Positions 18,006 to 26,778 of a stretch of DNA of 64,000 nt are shown here, piece after piece. The DNA is from Leadbetterella byssophila DSM 17132 (lineage in GTDB: Bacteria; Bacteroidota; Bacteroidia; Cytophagales; Spirosomataceae). Position 1 is the first letter of the stretch. Each line of letters starts with the position of its first letter. Under the pieces are notes generated by a model, which worked only from the letters and a program-made list of their open reading frames with translations, was not told the origin of the DNA and did not search any database. Location: assembly GCF_000166395.1 (NCBI RefSeq), contig NC_014655.1, positions 3,844,001 through 3,908,000 of the forward strand. The letters run 5' to 3'. Made by a program: the position numbers and the translations under genes.

Positions 18006-19135
18006 CAATTTGGGGTATAGAAGCGGAAAGAATTTTGGATTATTGGATACAGTATACCAAAGATGAAAAGTACGGTGGATTTTATGGACGAATTGATATA
18101 TACAATCAAATAGACCCCTTCGCTCCAAAAGGGTCTGTTCTTCATTCTAGGATTCTTTGGGCCTTTTCCGCAGCCTATAATTGGAAACCCAAAGAGGAAT
18201 ACAAAAATATGGCGGAGCGCGCCTATACCTATTTGAAGTCGCATTTCTGGGACCCCGTACACGGAGGAGTTTTTTGGACGGTGACCAGAAGCGGCATTCC
18301 TTTAGATACCCATAAACAGACGTATGCGCAGGGGTTCTACTTGTATGGTTTGATAGAATACTATAAGGCATTTAAGGATTCGAAGGTTCTGGAGGAGGCT
18401 TTAGAAGTCTTTCACCTTCTGGAAAGTAAGTGTAAAGATCCCTTGAATCCGGGTTATTTCGAAGCTTTCGACAGGGCTTGGAACAAGATAGAAGATCATA
18501 TCATTAGCCCTGGAAGAGATAAAAGCATGAATACCCATTTGCACGTATTGGAGCCTTATACGGAATTATTCGAACTGGAAAAGGGGGCTGAAATCAAGCA
18601 GGCTTTGGAAGATTTATTCTCCATTTTTCGGGATAAAATTATCTGGAAAGATACCTTGCAGTTGTTCTTCGATAAAGATTGGGCCTGGAGTGAGGGTTCT
18701 TATTCTTTGGGGCATGACATAGAAACATCTTGGCTACTACGTAAGGCCGGAAAAGTACTGGGCAAAGACATTGATATAGCCTGTAATTCTCTGGCTTATG
18801 CTTCTATGGGTATAGGGATTCCGGCATTGCGAGAGGAGAATGGTGAGGTGCATTGGTGGGTACAGGCGGAAGCAATGTTAGGATGCCTTTTTGCTTATGA
18901 ATCTACGGAAGATCAATATTTCTTAGACCAAATTGTAATGCTTTGGAAGTGGATAGAAAATGCATTGATCTGTGAAAACGGGGAATGGTATTGGGGAGTA
19001 GATTCTAGCGGTAATAAGCTGGAGCAACATGACAAGGTAGGACTTTGGAAATGTCCATATCATCATGTTAGATCATTACTTATTTTAGATAATTGGGCAT
19101 TTCGTTATCCTCAAAAACTGTTGCTAAAAGTTTGA
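18002..19135 (+). CDS. Cellobiose 2-epimerase-type enzyme (N-acylglucosamine 2-epimerase family)
   Basis: A 377-residue (alpha/alpha)6-barrel epimerase with no signal peptide. Expected active-site residues are present: Arg50 in HSRILWAF, the NTHLHVLE segment (177-184), His238 in LGHDIETSWLL, and His354 in WKCPYHHVR, the last two being the histidine pair that does the chemistry in characterised cellobiose 2-epimerases. Tryptophans in GEVHWWVQAEA and GEWYWGV form the sugar platform. In the pathway known from Bacteroides fragilis and Ruminococcus it converts mannobiose to mannosyl-glucose, the substrate of the GH130 enzyme encoded just upstream. Its ATG overlaps the previous stop (ATGA). It is the last gene of the mannan operon. 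Confidence 0.92.
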   Translation: MTIWGIEAERILDYWIQYTKDEKYGGFYGRIDIYNQIDPFAPKGSVLHSRILWAFSAAYNWKPKEEYKNMAERAYTYLKSHFWDPVHGGVFWTVTRSGIPLDTHKQTYAQGFYLYGLIEYYKAFKDSKVLEEALEVFHLLESKCKDPLNPGYFEAFDRAWNKIEDHIISPGRDKSMNTHLHVLEPYTELFELEKGAEIKQALEDLFSIFRDKIIWKDTLQLFFDKDWAWSEGSYSLGHDIETSWLLRKAGKVLGKDIDIACNSLAYASMGIGIPALREENGEVHWWVQAEAMLGCLFAYESTEDQYFLDQIVMLWKWIENALICENGEWYWGVDSSGNKLEQHDKVGLWKCPYHHVRSLLILDNWAFRYPQKLLLKV

Positions 19136-19161
19136 AATATCTTAAAATGCCTTTACTTTTA
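19131..19161 (+). promoter_or_regulatory. Candidate promoter of the OmpA-like operon
   Basis: TTTG at 19131-19134, 19 bases, then TACTTTTA at 19154-19161 (7 of 8 to the -7 box, last base A instead of G). The start codon is 20 bases downstream. It overlaps the end of the epimerase gene. Confidence 0.5.
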
Positions 19162-19180
19162 AGTACCGGTAAGTTAGAAC

Positions 19181-19678
19181 ATGATAAGATTTTTGGCGAT
19201 TTTGATCAGTGCAATTCTGTATTGTATCCTCTGGAATACATACAGAAAGCCTTTGTGTGATATAGATAGGGATGTGGTGCTTGAAGTACCTGCTGTAGCG
19301 CCTGCACCAGAACCTACAGAAGTAGAAAAGTTACTTTTTGAACCTCTGGATATCTATTTTCAATCGGCAAGTCTTGAAATAATTCGCACGCCTCAACTGG
19401 AAGAATGGTTATCTTTGGCAAAAAATTACTTGGAGGAGAATCCTGGAGAGCGGCTTGTACTTACGGGACACACAGATAATGAGGGAACGGAGGAATCTAA
19501 TCTGAATCTGTCTTTGGAGAGGGGTAATCGGGTTAAGGAGATTTTGAGCGCAGAAGGTTTTAGTGCTGAAAGCCTTGAAGTGGAAGGCAAGGGGCAGTCA
19601 GAGCCAATAGCCGGAAATGACACTCCGGAGGGTATGCAGAAAAATAGAAGGGTATCAATCAGACTTTTAAAGAGATAG
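19181..19678 (+). CDS. Membrane-anchored OmpA/MotB C-terminal domain protein
   Basis: A 165-residue protein. An N-terminal hydrophobic helix (residues about 2-20, RFLAILISAILYCILW) is followed by a short proline-rich linker (VPAVAPAPEPTEVEK) and one OmpA-type peptidoglycan-binding domain (about 50-165) with GHTDNEGTEESNLNLSLERGNRVKEIL and NRRVSIRL. There is no beta-barrel or lipobox, so it is probably tethered to the inner membrane and touches the cell wall from the periplasm. The next gene starts 2 bases after its stop and also encodes a single-helix membrane protein. Confidence 0.85.
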   Translation: MIRFLAILISAILYCILWNTYRKPLCDIDRDVVLEVPAVAPAPEPTEVEKLLFEPLDIYFQSASLEIIRTPQLEEWLSLAKNYLEENPGERLVLTGHTDNEGTEESNLNLSLERGNRVKEILSAEGFSAESLEVEGKGQSEPIAGNDTPEGMQKNRRVSIRLLKR

Positions 19679-19680
19679 AA

Positions 19681-20226
19681 ATGGAAAACGTAAAGTGCTT
19701 ATTAACCAATTTTCCCTGGGACTTGCTCCTTTTCCTTCTGATTCTGGGAGGAATTCTGTGGTGGTTGATTAGTCGCTGGTTAGCGGGTAGGCTTAAGGAC
19801 CATACAGAGGAATTGTACTACAGAATTTCTCAGTTGGAAAGCGAAAATGGAAAGTTGAGGAGGCAGTTTACGGATAGAACTACTTTTTTGGAGTCTGAAC
19901 TAGAAGCTTGTAGAAAGAGTAAAGTAGCTACAGGCGTTACAGGTTTTGCCCCAATGGTGGAGAAACCAAAAGTGAAAAAGGACGACTTAAAGATCGTAGA
20001 GGGTATTGGTCCTAAGATTGAGGAATTGTTCAATAATTCCGGTATCTATTCCTTTGAAGATTTAGCGAATACTCCGGTAGAGAAGTTGAAAGCTATATTA
20101 GAGACAGGCGGTTCTCGTTTCCAGATCCATGATCCTACTACCTGGCCTAGGCAAGGTGCCTTAGCCAGAGACGGGAAATGGGAGGAATTGAAAAAGTGGC
20201 AAGAAGAGTTGAATAAAGGAAAATAA
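19681..20226 (+). CDS. Membrane-anchored coiled-coil protein with helix-hairpin-helix domain
   Basis: A 181-residue protein with one hydrophobic segment (residues about 8-33, PWDLLLFLLILGGILWWLISRWLAG), a charged coiled-coil stretch (about 40-80) and a C-terminal helix-hairpin-helix domain (about 102-178) with DDLKIVEGIGPKIEELFNNSGIYSFEDLANTPVEKLKAIL. Such domains bind DNA non-specifically or act as protein modules related to the ribosomal L21 and polymerase HhH folds. The exact role is unknown. It lies between an OmpA-domain gene (2-base gap) and a KdsC-like gene (1-base gap), so the three are certainly co-transcribed. Confidence 0.8.
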   Translation: MENVKCLLTNFPWDLLLFLLILGGILWWLISRWLAGRLKDHTEELYYRISQLESENGKLRRQFTDRTTFLESELEACRKSKVATGVTGFAPMVEKPKVKKDDLKIVEGIGPKIEELFNNSGIYSFEDLANTPVEKLKAILETGGSRFQIHDPTTWPRQGALARDGKWEELKKWQEELNKGK

Positions 20227-20227
20227 A

Positions 20228-20725
20228 ATGGTAAAAAGGATTAAGGGTTTCGTGTTTGATGTGGATGGGGTTTTTACAGACGCTACATTGACCGTCACCC
20301 AAGATGATGTAACGAGAACCTTTAATGTTAGGGATGGATATGCTGTCCAAATGGCCGTTAAAAGTGGATATCATTTAGCCGTTATATCGGGTGGTAAACA
20401 GGAAAGCATAGTAAAGAGAATGAATGCCATAGGTATTCAGGATGTATACATTAATGTAGGTACAGCTGAAAAGCCTAAAGTCATGCAAGAATACCTGGAT
20501 AAGGTAGGTTTAAAGCCGGAAGAAGTGCTTTTTATAGGAGATGATATTCCTGATTTATTATTGATGAAAGCGTTTCCGGTTCTGGCTTGTTGTCCGGCAG
20601 ATGCTGTTTCAGAAGTTAAAGAGAAGGTTGCTTATATAACTACCGCCCCCGGAGGAAAGGGAGCGGTAAGGGAAGTGATAGAATGGGTTATGAAAGCCCA
20701 GGATAAATGGATGAAAGTCTTATAG
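20228..20725 (+). CDS. kdsC: KdsC-like HAD phosphatase (3-deoxy-D-manno-octulosonate 8-phosphate phosphatase family)
   Basis: A 165-residue cap-less HAD subfamily IIIA phosphatase. Catalytic motif I is FVFDVDGVFTD (nucleophile Asp11, acid/base Asp13), motif II is AVISGG, and motif IV is FIGDDIPDLLLM; the conserved lysine lies in TAEKPKVMQEYL. The length and the C-terminal APGGKGAVREVIEW are those of KdsC, which dephosphorylates KDO 8-phosphate during lipopolysaccharide core synthesis. The other KDO genes (kdsA, kdsB, kdsD) are not in the window, so a related sugar phosphate substrate is possible. It is third in the operon and overlaps the convergent LytTR gene by 6 bases. Confidence 0.85.
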   Translation: MVKRIKGFVFDVDGVFTDATLTVTQDDVTRTFNVRDGYAVQMAVKSGYHLAVISGGKQESIVKRMNAIGIQDVYINVGTAEKPKVMQEYLDKVGLKPEEVLFIGDDIPDLLLMKAFPVLACCPADAVSEVKEKVAYITTAPGGKGAVREVIEWVMKAQDKWMKVL

Positions 20726-21571
20726 ACGATCAATCTTCTTCTTGTCTTTGTGCGATATCTGCACCATTTCATTGATTCTTGCAATCTGAACCTCATAGCC
20801 TCTGGCAGATCCTGTGATCTGCTGGATGGCATTCACATTGATGATAATGTCTTGTTGGAATACTTCAAATTGCGGATGATCCTTTAGCTCTTCTAAAATA
20901 GCTTCTTTCCCAATTGGAAGTTTTGTTTTTTCTATTCCCAAAAAGTTTTGATAATAGAACTCTGCTTGATCTCCAATCTTTACATAGATCAATTGGTTAG
21001 GAATCAAATTAAGTTTTTCCCCTGCGGATCTGAAAGCCAAAATATTCAATGGGTTCTCAGATGCAACCACAGATTTTCTGCGAATTTCTTCGTTCTTTTC
21101 TTCTGCTAAACGCTCAAACTTACTGTCCAAATATCTTTGATGTAACACCGACGCAATAGCAAGCGGTAGTATAGTAATGCCAAAAAGAGCCAGGCCCGCT
21201 ACTGGAAAGTTAGCTAACTGTTTTGTGCTTAAATAGTAAGTAGTGGCAAAGGATATCAGGAAAGACATGATTAACCACTGAGTAAATTGTTTTCCTGTAG
21301 TCCAGGAAGACTCTGAATAGAAATCTTTAATCAAAAGAGGGAGTAGGAACTGAGTTAATAGCATCAGGGCCAAACTGATTCCGCCTAAAGTTATCACCAC
21401 ATTTGTCCATTCTTCTGCTTCCAGACTCTTTAGGCCGAAGGGACGAATGAAGTAGGCCAAAGCCATTACTACTATTGCTGCCAAAAAAGAATGGAATAAT
21501 CCACGTAAACTTAGGGTAGAGGAGTGATGAGGTTTCTTAAATACCTTTAAAATGGGCATACGTTCGTTCAT
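20720..21571 (-). CDS. Membrane-bound LytTR-domain transcription regulator
   Basis: A 283-residue protein with four hydrophobic segments (about residues 24-43, 57-81, 93-113 and 120-143), a short helical linker (KFERLAEEKNEEIRRK) and a C-terminal LytTR DNA-binding domain (about 172-283) ending in YEVQIARINEMVQISHKDKKKIDRL. It is a one-component regulator whose membrane part may sense a signal or pass on the state of another membrane protein. No histidine kinase lies beside it. It ends inside the convergent kdsC gene, with no terminator between them. The target genes are unknown. Confidence 0.86.
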   Translation of the reverse strand: MNERMPILKVFKKPHHSSTLSLRGLFHSFLAAIVVMALAYFIRPFGLKSLEAEEWTNVVITLGGISLALMLLTQFLLPLLIKDFYSESSWTTGKQFTQWLIMSFLISFATTYYLSTKQLANFPVAGLALFGITILPLAIASVLHQRYLDSKFERLAEEKNEEIRRKSVVASENPLNILAFRSAGEKLNLIPNQLIYVKIGDQAEFYYQNFLGIEKTKLPIGKEAILEELKDHPQFEVFQQDIIINVNAIQQITGSARGYEVQIARINEMVQISHKDKKKIDRL

Positions 21572-21663
21572 AAATAATAGTACAAAGGAATAACAGCTCC
21601 CTTAATAAAAAAAGAACTTTGCATCAATTTAGATGCTTTTCATTATTATGCCAATGTTTTTCT

Positions 21664-21671
21664 TAATTTTG
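21664..21671 (+). promoter_or_regulatory. -7 box upstream of the FKBP gene
   Basis: TAATTTTG matches TANNTTTG fully. No TTG lies at the ideal distance upstream. The ATG is 47 bases downstream. Confidence 0.4.
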
Positions 21672-21717
21672 AAAGGATGCCCAAAGGGGCCGTGTAAGAT
21701 TATTAATGTGATATAAA

Positions 21718-22365
21718 ATGAAAAAAAGATTTCTCCTGGCCCCATTGGCCTTGTTTCTACATCTCAATGCGGATGCTCAGGAATTGAAGAACGGTACAGA
21801 TTCTCTAAGTTATGCCATTGGAATTGATATGGCTAATATGCTGAAAATGCAAAAAATCAATATTAACCCTGATGTCTTTGCAAAAGCCATCAAAGAGCAC
21901 TTTGCAGGATCTGCACTGATGACTCCGGAAGAAAGTACTTCCTTTCTACAAGACTATTTTGCTCCACCAGAGGCAAAAGAAAATAAAGCGAAAGGAAGAG
22001 CGTTCTTAAATGAGAATAAAAAGAATGCCAGTGTAACCACTCTACCTTCCGGTTTACAATATCAAATCATAAAAGAAGGCACAGGTCCTAAACCTACTTT
22101 GGAGGATCAAGTCAAAGTACATTATGCAGGAAGTACTCTTGATGGAAACGAATTTGACAGTTCCATCAAAAGAGGAGAACCTGCTACATTTGGTTTACAA
22201 CAAGTAATTAGAGGATGGACAGAGGTATTGCAACTTATGCCGGTAGGATCTAAATGGAAAGTGTTTATTCCTGAAAATCTTGCCTATGGCGTTCAAGCTC
22301 CTCCTGCTATTGGACCAAACCAGACCTTGATTTTTGAAATTGAACTACTGGAAATCGTGAAATAA
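21718..22365 (+). CDS. Exported FKBP-type peptidyl-prolyl isomerase (FkpA/Mip-like)
   Basis: A 215-residue protein with a signal peptide (to about residue 20, HLNADA then Q). Residues about 25-100 are the helical dimerisation domain typical of FkpA and Mip (DSLSYAIGIDMANMLKMQK, then FLNENKKNASVTTLPSGLQYQIIKEGTG). Residues about 100-215 are the FKBP fold with VHYAGSTLDGNEFDSS, VIRGWTEVLQLMPVGSKW, YG and LIFEIELLEI. It helps fold proteins in the periplasm. The gene for a periplasmic tail-specific protease follows 15 bases later, so folding and quality control are probably made together. Confidence 0.93.
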   Translation: MKKRFLLAPLALFLHLNADAQELKNGTDSLSYAIGIDMANMLKMQKININPDVFAKAIKEHFAGSALMTPEESTSFLQDYFAPPEAKENKAKGRAFLNENKKNASVTTLPSGLQYQIIKEGTGPKPTLEDQVKVHYAGSTLDGNEFDSSIKRGEPATFGLQQVIRGWTEVLQLMPVGSKWKVFIPENLAYGVQAPPAIGPNQTLIFEIELLEIVK

Positions 22366-22380
22366 TAACGAATCGATTCA

Positions 22381-24441
22381 ATGAGAAAAGCTAAAATACT
22401 TCTATTGCTTCTGTGTGGCCTCTCGGCACAGGCACAGGTTCCGCATTACAGCTACGATCCTTTGCAGCCTGATAGTGTGCATTATGAAGTACAAACCAGA
22501 GTCACACAATTCCTGAAGGATTATCATTACAAGAAATTTGATTTAGATGATACCTTGTCTTCTCATGTATGGGACAGCTATCTGAATACCATTGACGGTG
22601 GTAAACTGTATTTTACTCAGGCAGATATTGATGGGTTTGAGAAATACAGATATACCCTGGACGAAGCCATGCAGGAAGGTAACCTGGAAGCGGCCTTTGC
22701 CGTATTTAATCTGTACAGGACCAAGTACAAAGCACGGTCTGAGTATATTCTTTCTTTGTTGGATAAACCATTCGACTACTTTTCAAATAAGACCATCTTG
22801 GCGGATAGAGAAAAGGCTACTTGGGCTAAGTCAGAAGCTGAGTTAGATGAGGAATGGAATAAGATTATCCTGAATCAGGCTTTGAGCCTGAAGCTGACCG
22901 GAAAGACGGATTCAGCCATAGCGGCTACCTTGAAAAGTAGGTACGTAGCTTTGGAAAAGCGTACTTCTGCTTTTAAAGCAGATAATGCTTTCCACTTGTT
23001 TATGAATGCTTTTACAGAGTACCTGGATCCTCATACAGCTTACATGATCCCGGATGCTGCAGATCAATTCAATATCTCCATGTCTCAATCCATTGAAGGA
23101 ATTGGAGCGACCTTGACAAATGAAGGGGATTACGTAGTGATCAAAAGCATAGTACCTGGAGGTCCACTCTTCAAGAATGGAGAAGGAAATGTTGATGATT
23201 ATATTGTAGCAGTAGCCCAGGGTGACGATGGAGAATTTCAGGATATCATAGGCTGGTTAACTGATGACGCCATCAAGTTAATTAGAGGGAAGAAAGGTTC
23301 AGTGGTGCGTTTGAAGCTAGTTGCCTCTTCTGCGCCTCTAGGTACAACTCCTAGGACCATACGTATCGTCAGGGATAAAATCAATTTAGAAGAAGCCGTA
23401 GCAAAAGGTGAGATTGTGGACTTGAAGCATGACGGTACAAATCTTAAAATAGGGGTCATAGATATTCCAATGTTCTACAGAGACTTTGAGTATGCGAACA
23501 GAGGAGGGGAGTTCCAAAGTACTACAGCAGATGTTAAACGCATTTTGGATGATTTTAATCAGAAGAAAGTTGACGGTGTTCTTATAGATCTGAGAAATAA
23601 CGGTGGAGGCTCACTAATAGAGGCTATAGATCTGACTGGTTTATTTATCAAGTCAGGCCCAGTGGTTCAGCGTAAGAGCTCTATAGGTCCGAATAGTGTA
23701 GAATCAGATGAGGATAAGTCGGTTTCTTATGAAGGCCCCTTAGTAGTCCTACAGAACAGATTCAGTGCTTCTGCATCGGAGATCTTTGCTGGGGCAATCC
23801 AAGATTACCAAAGAGGGCTGATTGTAGGAGAGAATTCTTTTGGTAAAGGCACCGTGCAGCAATTGGTCAATCTAGACAGTTATTTTGCACGCCTTAGTAA
23901 TAGAAGAAGCGGAGCGGTAGCAGGTGTAGGTGGAGCAGCGGCCATGAACAGAACCCGTTACGGTCAATTGAAGTTTACGTCTGAGAAGTTTTATAGAATC
24001 ACCGGAAATAGTAATCAATTGAAAGGTGTGGCTCCAGATGTTACTTTGCCTTCTCCATTCACGCCGGATGAGATGGGCGAAAAATCTTATGAAAGAGCAC
24101 TGCCCTATGATCAAATCCGACCAGTACCTTATCAAAAGGTAGGTACGATCACGAATGAAGTCATTCAAAAGATTAACGATAGACTCTCTAAGCGTTTGAA
24201 ATCAGACGAAGGTTTGAAGGAGCTTCTTCTGGATATTGAAGAGTACAGAAAAGAAAGAGAGGTTAAAGAATACTCTTTAAACTATGATGTACGTAAAAAG
24301 GCTTTGGATGATGCAGAGAACAAGAAGAAGTCTATCAAGAAATTAAACAAGTCCACTAAATTAGAGGACAAGGATAATGATATCTATCTTCTAGAGAGCG
24401 AGAAGATACTGGGTGACCTTATAACACTAAGAAAATCATAA
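22381..24441 (+). CDS. Carboxy-terminal (tail-specific) processing protease, S41 family
   Basis: A 686-residue periplasmic protease. A signal peptide (to about residue 18, LSAQA then Q) precedes a long helical N-terminal region, a PDZ domain (about 225-320, with EGIGATLTNEGDYVVIKSIVPGGP), the S41 catalytic domain (about 340-560) and a C-terminal helical domain of the Prc type. The catalytic dyad is Ser464 in RFSASASEIFAGAIQDY and Lys489 in GENSFGKGTVQQL, 25 residues apart as in Escherichia coli Prc (Ser452/Lys477). It degrades or trims proteins from exposed C-termini, including cell-wall enzymes. It is co-transcribed with the FKBP isomerase and followed by a terminator. Confidence 0.94.
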   Translation: MRKAKILLLLLCGLSAQAQVPHYSYDPLQPDSVHYEVQTRVTQFLKDYHYKKFDLDDTLSSHVWDSYLNTIDGGKLYFTQADIDGFEKYRYTLDEAMQEGNLEAAFAVFNLYRTKYKARSEYILSLLDKPFDYFSNKTILADREKATWAKSEAELDEEWNKIILNQALSLKLTGKTDSAIAATLKSRYVALEKRTSAFKADNAFHLFMNAFTEYLDPHTAYMIPDAADQFNISMSQSIEGIGATLTNEGDYVVIKSIVPGGPLFKNGEGNVDDYIVAVAQGDDGEFQDIIGWLTDDAIKLIRGKKGSVVRLKLVASSAPLGTTPRTIRIVRDKINLEEAVAKGEIVDLKHDGTNLKIGVIDIPMFYRDFEYANRGGEFQSTTADVKRILDDFNQKKVDGVLIDLRNNGGGSLIEAIDLTGLFIKSGPVVQRKSSIGPNSVESDEDKSVSYEGPLVVLQNRFSASASEIFAGAIQDYQRGLIVGENSFGKGTVQQLVNLDSYFARLSNRRSGAVAGVGGAAAMNRTRYGQLKFTSEKFYRITGNSNQLKGVAPDVTLPSPFTPDEMGEKSYERALPYDQIRPVPYQKVGTITNEVIQKINDRLSKRLKSDEGLKELLLDIEEYRKEREVKEYSLNYDVRKKALDDAENKKKSIKKLNKSTKLEDKDNDIYLLESEKILGDLITLRKS

Positions 24442-24466
24442 CCCCGCTAGTTCGGGGTTTTCTTTT
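24440..24466 (+). terminator. Rho-independent terminator after the S41 protease gene
   Basis: aaccccg (24440-24446) and cggggtt (24453-24459) pair around ctagtt and are followed by ttcttt. The hairpin overlaps the stop codon region and ends 3 bases before the permease ATG. Confidence 0.82.
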
Positions 24467-24468
24467 AA

Positions 24469-25788
24469 ATGGAAAAGAAGAACAAACTCTTAAAACTATT
24501 AGGTGTAGGATTTGGTATTGCGGTTACGGTAGGTGGCACCATTGGAACGGGAATATTGAGAAAGCCGGGACCTATAGCCTCCGTGCTGGGTGACCCTTAC
24601 TTGATCATGCTGGTATGGATTGCTGTGAGCGCCTATGCCTTTTTAGGAGTTTTGTGTGCTATAGAGTTAGGCGTTTCCATGCCGGAAGCTGGTTCTTGGT
24701 ATGTTTATGCCAAACGGGCCTTTGGAAGATATATAGGTTTCTTTACGGGAATTTCTAACTGGCTAGGCACTGTTTCTGCTCTGGCTTTTGGCGCCTACAC
24801 CGTGAGTGAATACTTGGTTCTACTCCTTCCTCATTTAGATCCTTATATTCGGTGGATCTCTATAGGACTTTTGTTCATTCTTGTTCTCTTCCATTTAAGT
24901 GGAACAAAATCTGCCGGTAGATCTCAAGAGGTGATGTCATTTCTTAAAGCGCTAGGTCTATTGGGTTTTGTTACTGTATGCTTCATTTATGGAGGAGATG
25001 TAGATGCACATGCCCTTCAACAGACAGCGGAAAGGGTGGAACGTCCTGCCTTACTGATAGGGATCATAACCGCCTTGCAAGCTATCTTCTACACCTTTGA
25101 TGGCTGGCACACCGCTTCCTATTTTTCAGAAGAGAATGTGGATCCGGTAAAGAGTCTACCTAAATCCATGATCTATGGTATTCTAGTCATCATAGGGATA
25201 TATTTGTTAGTGAATGCGGCTATTTTGTATGTGATCCCCATTGACGTATTGGCAGGATCGAAATTGGCGGCTTCAGATGCTATTGGCTATATTTTCGGAC
25301 CGGGATCCGCCCGCGTGGTGACCTTCTTTTTGATGATCTCTATTTTAGGTCTGATGAATGCTCAGGTCATGTTCTCTCCTCGAGTGATCTACTCTATGAG
25401 TAGGGACGGACTGTTCCCAAAGTTTGCACTCAGGGTCAATGAGGCTGGAACACCCTCCTTAGCCATGGCATTTACAGTAAGTTTATCTGTACTTTTGATT
25501 CTAGCAGGTAAGGAGATATGTGAGATCCTTTCGGATATTGCAGTGTTCTTTTTTGTGATTAGTTATATATCAGGATTTTCTTCCTTAGTTAGACTGCGAA
25601 AGAAGGAGCCGGAATTACCTCGACCGTTCAAAGTGCCCGGTTATCCTTTGGTTCCCATCTTCTTGGTCATTTGTTCTGTACTTTTCCTGATAGGAGCAGT
25701 AATTCAGGACATGAGAAGTTCTATGTTTGCCTTGATATTCATAGTGATATCCTATCCCTTGTATCGCTGGATTTCCCGTCCCCAATAA
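24469..25788 (+). CDS. APC superfamily amino-acid permease
   Basis: A 439-residue inner-membrane transporter with about 12 hydrophobic segments. The N-terminal GFGIAVTVGGTIGTGILRKPGPIA contains the broken-helix GTIGTGI motif that holds the substrate in APC transporters. SWYVYAKRAFGRYIGFFTGISNWLG and AIFYTFDGWHTASYFSEE are further family signs, as is PRVIYSMSRDGLFPKFALRVNEAGTPSLAM. It probably exchanges or imports an amino acid. The neighbours do not point to a substrate. The ATG follows a terminator by 3 bases, so expression may depend on read-through from the protease gene. Confidence 0.9.
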   Translation: MEKKNKLLKLLGVGFGIAVTVGGTIGTGILRKPGPIASVLGDPYLIMLVWIAVSAYAFLGVLCAIELGVSMPEAGSWYVYAKRAFGRYIGFFTGISNWLGTVSALAFGAYTVSEYLVLLLPHLDPYIRWISIGLLFILVLFHLSGTKSAGRSQEVMSFLKALGLLGFVTVCFIYGGDVDAHALQQTAERVERPALLIGIITALQAIFYTFDGWHTASYFSEENVDPVKSLPKSMIYGILVIIGIYLLVNAAILYVIPIDVLAGSKLAASDAIGYIFGPGSARVVTFFLMISILGLMNAQVMFSPRVIYSMSRDGLFPKFALRVNEAGTPSLAMAFTVSLSVLLILAGKEICEILSDIAVFFFVISYISGFSSLVRLRKKEPELPRPFKVPGYPLVPIFLVICSVLFLIGAVIQDMRSSMFALIFIVISYPLYRWISRPQ

Positions 25789-25794
25789 ATTGCC

Positions 25795-25802
25795 TATTTT
25801 TG
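25795..25802 (+). promoter_or_regulatory. -7 box upstream of the polyprenyl synthetase gene
   Basis: TATTTTTG is a full match to TANNTTTG, 16 bases before the ATG. The -33 element is weak. Confidence 0.45.
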
Positions 25803-25818
25803 TATAAAATTAGATAGA

Positions 25819-26778
25819 ATGTCATTAGAAAGATTCAGTTCTTCCCTAGAGAGAGCCTTTGAGGAGCAAGTTTTTGGGGAGCACCCGGCAGAATTATACG
25901 AGCCCATACATTATATTTTAAGTTTAGGAGGCAAAAGAATCCGACCTTTACTTACCCTTTTGTCAGCTAATCTCTTTACTAAATCTTGGGAAACCGCTAT
26001 AGAGCCGGCCATGTCCGTGGAAGTGTTTCATAACTTCACCCTCATGCATGACGATATCATGGATCAGGCCCCATTGAGAAGAGGTAAGCCTACCGTTCAC
26101 CACAAGTGGGATACTAACAGAGCCATTCTTTCAGGAGACGTGATGCTGGTGGAGGCTTATGAACTTTTGAGTAAATTAGAAGCATCACTCTTGAAAAAAG
26201 CGATTCTTCGCTTCAACAAAGTGGCAGCTGAGGTATGCGAAGGGCAGCAATTGGATATGCTCTTTGCTGAAAGGGAAGAAGTAAGCAAAGAAGAATATTT
26301 GGAAATGATTCGATTGAAAACTTCCGTACTGGTAGGTTATTCCATGGAATTAGGAGGAATAGTGGCAGGAGCCTCACCGGATGCCTGCGAACTACTGTAT
26401 GAAGTAGGAGAGAATCTGGGATTAGGCTTTCAAATGACAGATGATATACTGGATGTATATGCTGATCCTAAGCTATTTGGTAAGCAAGTAGGGGGAGATA
26501 TCTTGGAAAATAAGAAAACCTGGTTGCTGCTAAGGGCCATGGAAAAGAGCGGGGAAGATAGAGTAAGAACTTTACTTTCTATAGAAGATCCGGACCAAAA
26601 GATCTTAGCCGTCCGCACCTTGTTTGATGAATTAAATATCAAAGCGGAAGCTACTTCTATAGCTGAGGCTTATTTTGATAAAGCTATGCTTGGTCTACAA
26701 GCTTTGGTATGCCCCTTTGAAGTAGAGAAAGAAGCCTTAAATACATTGTTTTTACAGATTAGAAGCCGACAAAAATGA
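25819..26778 (+). CDS. Trans-isoprenyl diphosphate synthase (polyprenyl synthetase family)
   Basis: A 319-residue all-helical cytoplasmic enzyme that adds isopentenyl diphosphate to allylic diphosphates. The first aspartate-rich motif is DDIMD (residues 78-82) and the second is DDILD (208-212), with GGKRIRP (37-43) binding substrate and LRRGKPTVHHKW after the first motif. A phenylalanine five residues before the first motif (Phe73) suggests a short product (C15 to C20), but this is inference. The product could feed carotenoid, menaquinone or undecaprenyl synthesis. The rhomboid gene begins inside its stop codon. Confidence 0.92.
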   Translation: MSLERFSSSLERAFEEQVFGEHPAELYEPIHYILSLGGKRIRPLLTLLSANLFTKSWETAIEPAMSVEVFHNFTLMHDDIMDQAPLRRGKPTVHHKWDTNRAILSGDVMLVEAYELLSKLEASLLKKAILRFNKVAAEVCEGQQLDMLFAEREEVSKEEYLEMIRLKTSVLVGYSMELGGIVAGASPDACELLYEVGENLGLGFQMTDDILDVYADPKLFGKQVGGDILENKKTWLLLRAMEKSGEDRVRTLLSIEDPDQKILAVRTLFDELNIKAEATSIAEAYFDKAMLGLQALVCPFEVEKEALNTLFLQIRSRQK

